64,000 bases of DNA from Rhynchosporium graminicola. Lineage: Eukaryota > Ascomycota > Leotiomycetes > Helotiales > Ploettnerulaceae. The stretch's first letter is position 1; each line of letters starts with the position of its first letter. This document shows positions 23,804 to 33,366 of the stretch, piece by piece. The notes under the pieces were generated by a model. It saw only the letters and a program-made list of their open reading frames with translations. It made no database searches and was not told the origin of the DNA. The translations under genes were made by a program, and so were the position numbers. The DNA lies in NCBI GenBank assembly GCA_900074885.1, contig FJUW01000009.1, positions 496,001 through 560,000 on the forward strand, written 5' to 3'.

Positions 23804-25772
23804 GAAACAAAGATCGACGGAATACTATTGTGGTCTGGAGGCGCGCAGCCCTACGAGCCCTGTGAGCAGTTTGAGCAGCGAGAATTCTGCAAGCACATCA
23901 GGGTATGTCTTGAATAAAATACTGATTCTGCGGTGAACATTGCTAATCAGCAAATCAGAAGTCAGAAAGGTCACCGCCTCAAACCCTCACAGTGGCGTTT
24001 TCTTGCTTGGGTAGCAGTCACGCGAAACAACAATCGCCGAATTCCACAAGAAGAACGATACATATGCCCAATGAATGGCTGTGAAGAACTAGAACGAGGC
24101 TTTCTGTCGCCAGAGGCGATGCACATACACTTGAAGAACTCAGCATGCATATCCCAAGGTGCTTACCGATGTTTCGGAACCCAAAAGTTGGTGAGAATTG
24201 GAAAATGTCACTGCAGGGATTGTGTGGAATTGAAAGGTCGTCTTGCGAGAATGAGCTCATCATTCGAGTCGCTAAAGCGAAGTCTCTCAGGCCGAAGCTC
24301 AAGATCACAACAATTTTACTATGAGGACTTTCGATCGGAGCCTTCCCACCTCGAAGAATGTCCCAAAGATTCGGAAAATCCGGTTGCAATCATGCAGAAC
24401 TCGGACACTTCTCTGAACAATCACATGTCTTGCGCAGAATTTGGTGACACAGGAATATTAGAAGCTGCGGACTCAGGAATTTTGAGCTTAATCCGGCATC
24501 GAAAGACTCCGCATATCAATTCAATATATACACCACAGGTCCGTTTGAGCTAGAACAACATCAAGACGCGGACAAGACGTTAGACGTGAGCGATGGATGC
24601 TACCATGAGACGTTTCATGGCCATGACCTATCGAGCAAAGAGCTGAATGGGCAAATACAATTCCACCAAGAAGATGATGTAATGAATCATGAAATTTTTG
24701 ACTGGCGACCAGAATCGCCTATAGGACATTGTTATGGGGATAACATCTTTCATCAAGGTGATAGTATGTTTACAAATGATCCTCTGAGCTATGAAAATCA
24801 TTTCATGGCAGCTATACCCGAGAGAGGTACAGGAGTGGCATACGAGATGACTTCTACTTCACCATGCCAGTATCAGGGCCAGCCTTCAATCCTGTCTTTG
24901 GCTACAGCACACGAGGGACTCCAGTATAGCGACAAACTGCTCACTAGCCACAGATCGGACCTGTCACTAGATGGTAGGCTGTGGACTTCTCGTAAAGGCA
25001 GCGGTAACAGTCTCATTTCATCGAGCTCGTATCTCCCGGATTTCAAATTTTCCCCTGGATCATCTGCATGGACCTCGATGGCAAGTAATAGCTCAAACGC
25101 TACGAGCTTTGAAATGGGAAAATCGTTTTTTAGCGATAGTGCAACGATGGTTGAGGAGCCCGATGATATAGAGCCGCCGCCAAGTCGGAGTTCACACAAG
25201 CGACGAAAATATAAAAATTTCCGCTCAAATTCTCGTCATGTTGACGCTGCTGGTGTGAGTAGTGATGATATTGACACACCCAGTTATGGTTTTTCGAGCA
25301 GGTAAGTTGACCAATATTTAGGAGAAGCCAATATTGTTATACTCATACTTCATAGTCGTGTTGTACCTGCACAAGGAAATGCATGGACGTAGTCATTCGC
25401 TCAGGATACTTCATTGGTATCTAAGGCCATTCCATCGAGGCTGCTCAACAGTACAAATGTCAATGCTCCATCACACATTTCCGCAACAACCCCTCCACCG
25501 TCATCTCAACCCACTACTTCACAGACACAACGATCTTTCCAAGAATCATCATCCGGAAAAGTAAACTGCAAATATTGCTTTTTGGCATGCGATATGTCCA
25601 ACCGCAGTCGTCACGAAAAATCCTGCAAGTCCAGCCCCTACCTCACAAACGCTCCTCGATTCCCATGCCACTACCCGGGCTGCGCCAGAAATGTGGAGAT
25701 AACACAATGGGAGGCCAGAAGGATGAGTTTGGGATGGATAATGTTGACAATAATGATGATATTCTGATTTGA
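23804..25772 (+). pseudogene. Zinc-finger-like protein gene, probably damaged
   Basis: Coding segments: 23804-23902 (no ATG; reads EQFEQREFCKHIR), intron 23903-23950, then 23951-24443. The latter includes HRLKPSQWRFLAWVAVTRNN and CPMNGCEELERGFLSPEAMH-IHLKNSAC, a C2H2-like unit. A 62-nt intron with weak donor GTGACA (24444-24505) restores frame into 24506-25301, which is Ser-rich and ends with the basic SSHKRRKYKNFRS, a likely nuclear signal. A GTAAGT/CATAG intron enters 25356, which meets TAG at 25390-25392 after only 11 codons. The same frame stays open past that stop to 25767 and encodes CKYCFLACDMSNRSRHEKSC and FPCHYPGCARN, zinc-finger pieces. In another frame a natural-looking tail, KDEFGMDNVDNNDDILI, ends at 25772. 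The simplest reading is a zinc-finger protein gene with a nonsense change and a frameshift. The 5' end is unresolved. Confidence 0.5.
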
Positions 25773-26623
25773 TACGAGGATCTGATGGGGACATTTCCTT
25801 TCTAGGTCAAAAGCGGGGGCTCATGACTATTAGGATTAAGCAAGTCGTTTGCACAACTAGCTATCTTTAAGTACTTACGAAAGGCACAATGGTTTCTGTT
25901 TTTCTTGTTTCATTGCTCTATACTGCGGCTGAGATTCTGCGACCGGGTTATATGAGAGTCTTCGCGCAGGTCGTGTGTGGGGTGTCTAACTTCGCCGCCA
26001 AAAACGTAGTGGCAAAATACAGATATTTTCCATATTCAAAAATCTCAAAGTTTCAAACCTGTGAACTACGCATTATTGTTTTCTACGTACCTCATTAAAT
26101 GTCAATTGTGATCTAATTTTTCAGTGCCAATGACTCTGGGCGAACTGGTAGGTCGATTGCATTACAGCAGCATGTCGACTAGGACGCTGTCAGCTAAACT
26201 GGAAGGACGATTCGCTCAAGACAGCTGTCTCAGGAAGTTTGGCTCAGGAAGCGCCGGCAATCATTCTTTTAGATCCGTCTAAGTTGATGATGACGAGGAT
26301 ATTTATTTGCGTCCGACGGAGGTACACTGATCCGCCTAGGTTGAAAAGTCGAATGGCTGCCTTCCTTTGGCCAGGACGAAGGAGGTGACGCTGCTATCAC
26401 AAGCAATCTTTTACCATTTGGTATCTTAGTCGACTCGGACTTTTGAGCCAAAATACACAAATATACCAGCACAGCCCCATCATATCGTAAGGGAAAGAAA
26501 CAGGAACAATCTTGAAATTTTGAGGAGATTAGTCTATGATATTAAATGATAACAATTCTTGAAGCGTCGATTAAACATCCATTTAATACACCTACCTCAC
26601 TTGCACCTATAACCTCAACCAAG
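25773..26623. other. Intergenic, no supported gene
   Basis: Only short frames without coding character. The right end is the promoter of the 87-aa protein. Confidence 0.4.
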
Positions 26624-26969
26624 ATGTCAACTACCAATGGCTCCAAGTGCGTCACAAATCTCTCCTCTCGCCTCCATTTGTTTCGATTACATCTCTTGTT
26701 ATTGGGATTCGTAACCTGACAAATGTAGCCATAATGGTGCTACATCCGGCGCGTCTTTATCACCATCTTCTTTACCAACACAACTCTCAAAAGCCAATCT
26801 TCAACATGTTCAAGCAACACAGAATTTGCAAACATACCTCAATACTCCACATGACTACGAGCGAGTGAAGCTTGGGTTATCCACGACTCGGATGAAGGGG
26901 GATGGGGCGAGCAATGAAAATGCTTGGGACGAAGGGTGGAAGGTTGCTTGTGGTGGTCGTGGTATTTGA
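26624..26969 (+). CDS. Small hypothetical protein, 87 aa
   Basis: ATG 26624 opens a 23-nt first exon (to 26646). An 82-nt intron (donor GTGCGT, acceptor TGTAG) is followed by exon 26729-26969, and the total closes exactly at TGA. The product begins MSTTNGSNHNGATSGASLSP, Ser/Asn/Gly-rich, then LSKANLQHVQATQNLQTYLN (helical), HDYERVKLGLSTTRMKGDGA, and ends EGWKVACGGRGI. There is no signal peptide or membrane segment. I do not recognise it. The clean splicing and a change from disordered to structured composition support a real gene; the short first exon is typical of fungal small proteins. Confidence 0.5.
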
Positions 26970-27831
26970 TTTGACCGGGCTACGGGGGACATGGGAGGGA
27001 AAACACGGGTGGACCTAGATGTCATTGGTCAATAGCAGCTGCTTATATGTTGTATGTGATTCATGTTGGGTTAATGTGATGCAAAATCTTCTTGTGAAGG
27101 GATTAATGACAGAGGAATCAAACAAATAACAGTGGCGAGAGAGCCCCTGAAATTAAGCGAGCGAATCAGCTCTTCCCAATCCGACTTCATGTGGTTTTAA
27201 TCAGACCTCCATTATCTGTTCTGGGTATTCGATGGGAGGGCCTGGGTAGGCACTCGCAATTAATTAGAAATCTCTTTGGCCTATTCGATCCATTTCAGCA
27301 AGCATTCCTGGGAGAATCTAGTCTGCGCCATTGGAGCTGGTGACTGAGCTAGGACTCTCCGTTTGTGGGTATGTTGCATATGGCAAACGGCTCCAGTTCC
27401 CCCACGTCCGTAGAATAAAATTGGAAAGTTCATAACAGTTAATTTCCGGCATTCTCGGGTTTCAGATCTCTGTCGAGACCAACAGGCACAACTCCAAAGT
27501 GAATTGGATTCTCATACACGTCCTGGCGACCCGGGGAAACCTCGGGTTGAAACTATCTACCGCATCAGCGGCCCGCATATCCCGGCAGAAGAGAAGAGCT
27601 CCTTTTTCAACTATGGCGAACACCCAACAATATGAAACATTGAGGTCACCCGATCGCTTGGATGAAAAGAAGTCGATTGTAATCACTCTAAGTCGCTGTT
27701 GTATTCCCGAGCTGAATTGCGGGAAGAAATTTCATGTGAGATAACCAAGAGCCTCGAACATATAATCGAACTCGGCGTGACTCCAACAATAAACATCCGC
27801 AATCTCTTGCTCCCATGATTTACTAAGAAGA
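26970..27831. other. Intergenic, no supported gene
   Basis: No conserved frame. It should hold the promoter of the acyltransferase gene that begins at 27832. Confidence 0.4.
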
Positions 27832-29391
27832 ATGACAATGAGTATCTTCAACAGCCTCCTTTGGCGTGAGGTAACTCCAGGTTGCTACGAGCGGGGTATC
27901 GATGAAGCAGAGCAGTTCTACACCTCCATGGCCAAAACATGGGAAGCTACAGGTCATACATACTTCGCAATCACAGCGTGTACCGGAATATCGATCTCAG
28001 AATCACCCGTATCAGGTGGCTCTAGCCTTGATGCCCGTGTTGAGGCAGCTTTTCGATGGGGGTGGAAGAAAATGAGATACGATCACCCAACACTTGCTGC
28101 ACCTACGCAGTACGATCATCATTCTAAGAGGTGCAAAAAAGTGTACAAAACATTGAGAAATGAGCAGGAACTGGAGATGTGGATGGATGAGACTTTCAAG
28201 GTTATTGATACTGAACAGACCGGGGAGGATTTCGCTAACACTGACCCTCCTGCTGGACGGTATGCAACTTTGTTTCTCATTTCACAATCAGATCACTGTA
28301 CATCAGACTTACAGCGCGTAAGCTGGGACATCGTCTTTCGATGTCATCATGATCTGGTCGATGGAATTGGGACGCTCATGCTACTCAACAACTTGCTTCA
28401 CCACGCTGCAGAAGCATTTGAATCCAGTACGGAACAAGGAATTGCTTTTGGCGATGAACACAAAAACCTGTCACCTCCCCTGCGGATCGCAGCCGGGATT
28501 CCAATAGCACCAAGCGTTGATCAGCTGGCAAAGTTAGCCAGAATACAATCGACAAACAAAGCCGCCAGAATCGGAAAGTGTGTCCTCGGCGTTCCATTCT
28601 CCCCAGATGCTGAGGCACCGGGGAGTTCCCAGCGATCAGCCATTCACTTCTCACCCCAAGAAAGTAGTAGTGTAGTAGCAAAGTCGAAATTATTTCAATC
28701 GACGATGACACAAATCTTACACACAGCAATCGCTTTGGCAATTCGTGACCTGCAGCCGAAGACCAGCGAAGCATACGAAGCTCGGTATTTCAGCTACTCC
28801 CTCGTGAATCTTCGACACTGCTGCGTACCACCATACCATAAACCACGTCATGCTGCCTCGGTATACCATTGCGTATCCGCCAACCATCTAGTTGTCGATC
28901 TTACAGTCCCAGCTGAATCGATTGCCACCCATGATCAATCACTTGAAGAATTCCAGTCTACTCTCGGTCAAGTCAGAGACTTTTACAACAATGCCAAGAT
29001 CGACGCAGACTACCTGAGTATTGTTCCGTCCCTATTCTCAATAGTCACACCCAAATATCCTTCGACTACCTCCGATATTCCGGCACCTAACCAGAGTCCC
29101 TCTGTATCATTGTCGAGCGAGGGGATTGTGGATCGAATCGTGCAGCCTAAGCAGGGGTCTTTCGAGATACTGGAGCCTTGGGTCGTCGGTGCGGAATACT
29201 CGACTGGTATCGGTGCATTTCTGGGAACTTGGAATGGCGCTCTATGCTTGAGTGCTGGCTATAATGAGGCTTTTCACTCGAAGGCGAAAGTATTGGACTT
29301 CTTGGAGAGCGTCAAGAGGATTGTTCTTGATGGGCTGGAATTAGATCATTCCCATGTCGAGACAGAATTACAAGTCATAGCAACTTCATAG
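27832..29391 (+). CDS. HHxxxDG acyltransferase (condensation-domain superfamily, Tri3-like)
   Basis: A single exon runs from ATG 27832 to TAG, 519 aa. The active-site motif HHDLVDG lies at residues 172-178, with H173 the expected base and D177 structural. An N-terminal WREVTPGCYERGIDEAEQFY segment and a C-terminal FLGTWNGALCLSAGYNEAFH segment (the equivalent of the usual late structural motif) bracket it. The size and layout fit the fungal acyltransferases related to the trichothecene 15-O-acetyltransferase Tri3 and other CoA-dependent enzymes that esterify alcohols in secondary metabolites. The protein should be cytosolic. No polyketide, peptide or terpene synthase, P450 or transporter of a typical cluster lies within about 5 kb, so it appears orphan here. 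A second in-frame ATG two codons on (ATGACAATG) could also serve. Substrate unknown. Confidence 0.75.
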   Translation: MTMSIFNSLLWREVTPGCYERGIDEAEQFYTSMAKTWEATGHTYFAITACTGISISESPVSGGSSLDARVEAAFRWGWKKMRYDHPTLAAPTQYDHHSKRCKKVYKTLRNEQELEMWMDETFKVIDTEQTGEDFANTDPPAGRYATLFLISQSDHCTSDLQRVSWDIVFRCHHDLVDGIGTLMLLNNLLHHAAEAFESSTEQGIAFGDEHKNLSPPLRIAAGIPIAPSVDQLAKLARIQSTNKAARIGKCVLGVPFSPDAEAPGSSQRSAIHFSPQESSSVVAKSKLFQSTMTQILHTAIALAIRDLQPKTSEAYEARYFSYSLVNLRHCCVPPYHKPRHAASVYHCVSANHLVVDLTVPAESIATHDQSLEEFQSTLGQVRDFYNNAKIDADYLSIVPSLFSIVTPKYPSTTSDIPAPNQSPSVSLSSEGIVDRIVQPKQGSFEILEPWVVGAEYSTGIGAFLGTWNGALCLSAGYNEAFHSKAKVLDFLESVKRIVLDGLELDHSHVETELQVIATS

Positions 29392-30309
29392 TTTCGGCAG
29401 AAGATTGAATCCCAGAGTCATGTTGCCTGGTCTCCTCTGCCTTTCTTTGTTGTTCTGAAACCCCCTATTTTTCTCGCTTAAGCTACACGTGACCCGACCA
29501 CTGACATGATGATGAAAACATTGCAAGATCTTGGAATCAGCGGTCGCGACTGGTCTATATTATATTCTAAGCATCAAATTTTTCACTGTTAGTGATTTTT
29601 CAACTGTGATGCTGGTATGTACGAGCCCTTCACTTAGTCCTTTCGACAGCTCAGGCTTCTTTGCAAGCTCCCGAGTTCTTGGAACTGCCAAACGAATCCA
29701 TGAGCTAGGACCCCGGTCAACTATAATCGAGATCTGAAAGAAACAGAATTCATCTCGTCAAGTTCCTCTAGCACTGTATGGGTAGCATGGTCGAAGGCCA
29801 GAAGATGGCATCTGTATCGACAGGACAGACAACCTCGAGCAGAACCTTGCATGTTTCATTTTGGGAAAAAATCAGAAGAGGCTCCGCAGATCGTATCTCA
29901 TTCACAATGGACTCCTAGAAACTAATAACAAGGACCATTAAAGATCCTCAAAGAAATGTAAACGTTGGAGTGAGTTGACAAGAGCTGTTCTCCCTTTCGT
30001 CCAAAGGCCGCACGCACTTGGTAAACCTTTGAGACAGACCTACCAGTCTGCTGAAAGGATACTTTCTTGTCTACAGATACAAAAAGGAAACAGCGAGGTA
30101 TGTATTGTTCTGTAAGTTACCTGTTCAAGAACAGATTACGTGAAGAGTGTATTAAGTCCAGCCGACTTCGCACTTTCTTCCCCTACTCAAAAATCGCAAC
30201 TCCGCATTCATTCTCAACCTCGATCAGACTAGCCAGATTTAAGCTTACCTCTCTATCTTGCAAGAATTAAAGACGATCCATCATCGTAACTTCAATCACT
30301 ACTAAAAAC
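29392..30309. other. Intergenic, no supported gene
   Basis: 3' flank of the acyltransferase. A 'ttaaagatcctcaaagaaatgt' stretch and pyrimidine tracts are present, but no coding frame. Confidence 0.4.
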
Positions 30310-30827
30310 ATGTCGCCCGACGCGGTCCCTTCAAGCTTGACTCAGTGCGGCATAATTAGCGGCACCTCATCTTCATCTGAGCATCGCGCAGTCGCTCAAC
30401 ACATCACACATTCGTGGGCTTCGAACCAGAGTCTCACTCTTACTATGTGAACTCAAGCTCTCAACCAGACAAACAGCTCAAAAAGTCCCGAACTCTCGAA
30501 ATTACACTCTCGCGCAGAGAAACCGAGCAGAGAATCAGTGACGAGTCTGCGTTCAGTCAGACGGAATGCTTCTCGGAAGAGAAGGCAGCCCAAGCCAGTC
30601 CAGCTGCGGGCAGTCTCAGAATCAGAAGCACATACGAAAAGCTACACTTCCAAAAGCCCGAGCTTGACGCGGAGGATCCTAACTTCGGAAAGATCTCCCT
30701 CGATCTCGAGGACTGGGAGAACATCTACGACACGAAACCTTCGCCACGCGAACTTCGCGAGCGGAAATACATTAGTTACGATCGGAAATACAAGATCAAT
30801 AGTGAGGACACTGACGAGATCGTCTGA
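30310..30827 (+). CDS. Putative hypothetical gene, structure unresolved
   Basis: ATG 30310 (preceded by 'aaac', a good fungal context) opens a frame reading MSPDAVPSSLTQCGIISGTS that stops at TGA about 30448. An overlapping second frame, open from about 30380 to 30827 without any ATG, has stronger coding character: KPELDAEDPNFGKISLDLED, then WENIYDTKPSPRELRERKYI and a tail SYDRKYKINSEDTDEIV. A splice or a one-base shift between them is likely, but no acceptable GT-AG pair fits. So either the gene has an unusual intron, the ATG-led frame is incidental, or the locus is frameshifted. Product unknown, charged, probably soluble. Confidence 0.35.
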
Positions 30828-32404
30828 AGAACGTGAGACGCATTTGTAAGTACTTGGAAGTACTGACGTACACGAATGCCCAATTGAAGATTGCGGGAGG
30901 GAATTCGATGTTGGGATTTGCAGGACAGACTTTTTGTATTTGCTTGGTCACCATTGCTTTTTCTTTTTCTTAGCTCATTAGTCAGTTTCTTCTGTGAAAA
31001 ATTCATTTTCTCAGCATCTACTATTGTGCTGTGACTCTGTGCAACTAATCTGCTATTAAGTGATCATACCTCTTGATAGTAAATCACAGGCATTAACCGG
31101 AAATATCCGATTCAACCCATACTCATATTCCTATATTACTTAAGTGAGACATCTGTCTCTCTTCTCAGATACTGGTCTATGTCAATTTGAAATTCCTACA
31201 TTGGGAGAATATTACAATATGTATTGTAGTAAATTTTCTCCTTTTTCTACAATCCCCGACCGGCGTTTCTGATTATTCAGGAGAGTTTTGAAACCTCGGT
31301 GAGTTGGCTGCTGCCTCTTTAGTGTTTTAGATTTTTGTCAAAAAGCCACCTTCTATCACTTTCTGATGGTTATGTGATATTAAAAAACGCTTTTGAAAGT
31401 ATTCCATATCAAGTTCAGGTTCAGCAGAGTCATAAGCAAGCCGAGTAACTCAAGGTATTATAGTAATTCCTCACCGAGGGCTCTCCTTTCACCCAGATCA
31501 CTGTCTACAAATCCAACTCTAAGCATAAATGAACAAAGGCCGAAGAACCTTAATCAGACAATAGAAAATAATACAGGGGGCGCTGAATATGCATCAATAT
31601 ATCTATGGCTCCATTAAATACTCCAGAAATAAGTGAAACAACCGAGAAAGGCAGCGCAGAGCACTACCATTAACAGTACGGTAGAAATATTAGTAGGTGG
31701 AAGGTACTAGATATTAAAGAATTGCTATTTACATCATGTATATTTCTGCAACTTTATGCCTGAAATAGAATACATGGTCTCAAACTAATCTTCTTACTAA
31801 CCTCGCAAGATTCATATACACGCATAACACAACCAGGAGAACTCAGAGCGCATCAGTCAGGTCCGAATGAAAAGTGATGCAGCGCTTACGAAACACTTGC
31901 AAAGTCCTGATTTCGAAAAAGTCAGGCCCTTTGTGATTCTCGCTAAGGAAGTCGAAAAGTAAACAAAGACCCATTATCCTTTGAATGAGACTCTCTTTCG
32001 AATGTGAAGGCATGTAACACGCATCTGACGGAAAATTCAGTGCCGGTGGATCCAGTAGTAAAACAAGCAAACATCTTGAAAAATGGAGGATACTGTGGCG
32101 AAATAGACGCTCTAACCCTTGCATTACTCCTGGCGGACGTAGGCTGTTCTTTTCGCACTAGCACAGCACCAGCACTGAACAGCGAGACGAGCGAACAGGC
32201 TTCAAGAGAACAGAAGGTCGGATCAGCTCAGCATTTTGGCATCTCAATACACAGTCCGCAAAGTAACATGATTATACGGCAGTCGCCTCTGATCAATTTC
32301 TTCCACCGACAACTCCTTTGGCTCGCACACCGACACACACAGAGGAAAACACACACAAGCGTCCTCTCTCTACCCATCTTCCAGTACTTAATCACACATA
32401 ACCA
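30828..32404. other. Intergenic, no supported gene
   Basis: AT-rich between about 30900 and 31800 with scattered short frames. Nothing supported. Confidence 0.4.
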
Positions 32405-33150
32405 ATGTACATGAACCATAACACATCCATCCATACAGCAACCAACCCCATCACATCCGACCTAAACACCATTCCCGAGACATCACAGCCGTCTCCCTCG
32501 CCAGCCATGCTCCCACACCCACACCCATACCAACCAATGTACCCATCATGGGAAATCCTCATCTCCAAGCCAACGCCACCGCCCCAGACTAGCACGGCTA
32601 CCAGTCGTCCAGCAGCCTCTCACAACCAACCCATCTCAACCAGCCTATCACAAGTTTCCACGCCTACACAGCAAGCCCAGACCCCTCCTTCTCCTCCAGA
32701 AAAATGGCGTATATTCATGACAACCTTAAGCTACGGATTAACCCGAGCGTGAACAACTCACCTGTCTACCTCAGCGGCATATCCAATAAACGAGTTCGCG
32801 AATCAAGCCTGGGATAGCGCAAACTTTGGCGAGCCAGACGCTCAAGGCGTGGAGCGATTGAAAAGGGCATTGGACGGATCAGGTAGGTGCTCTGCGGCGT
32901 GTACGGAGCGATCAGTACACGCGGGCGAGACAATCATCGAAATCGAAACAGGTACGTATGGGAAGTGGTGTTCTCAGAAGTGGGAAAGTACGTTGTCGGG
33001 AGGTACGTTCCAGCGTGTCTGAGAAACATTCGCAGACTGCCTCCGGAACAAGGCAAAATTGAGACATTGGAGCTGGTAAATTTTGACCAACAGACGGAAG
33101 GAATTGGGAACGTGCGGCTGCCAGTTATTCTGATGCAAATATCACAATAA
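32405..33150 (+). CDS. Pro-rich hypothetical protein, 205 aa
   Basis: Exons 32405-32708, 32775-32951 and 33014-33150 join in frame from ATG to TAA. The first intron (66 nt, GTATAT...CTCAG, branch-like 'attaacc') is a multiple of three but contains an in-frame TGA, so retention would truncate the protein. The N-terminal half is Pro/Ser/Thr/Gln-rich and disordered, with PHPHPYQPMYPSWE; the C-terminal half is folded-looking: AYPINEFANQAWDSANFGEP, GVERLKRALDGSG, AGETIIEIETG, then ACLRNIRRLPPEQGKIETLE and a Lys/Gln tail. The last intron is the least certain, since GTACGT and CAG sites recur nearby. No family recognised. It converges with the CorA gene, with 216 bp between stops. Confidence 0.5.
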
Positions 33151-33366
33151 GCATGAAAACGAAGACAAATACCCCAGCAAATATAAATAGTGTTTAAAAT
33201 TATGTACCGGATGACCTAGTCAACCGCCTAACCCCTTCCAAGTCCCAAAATGTCTAAGAACTGTCCCGTGTATCCAGCCCACCCTGACCCAGCATATGTA
33301 CAATCACCCCGTCATCTCTGAACCACCATCTAAATACTGACCCCTTCTCATATGTACACCAGACGC

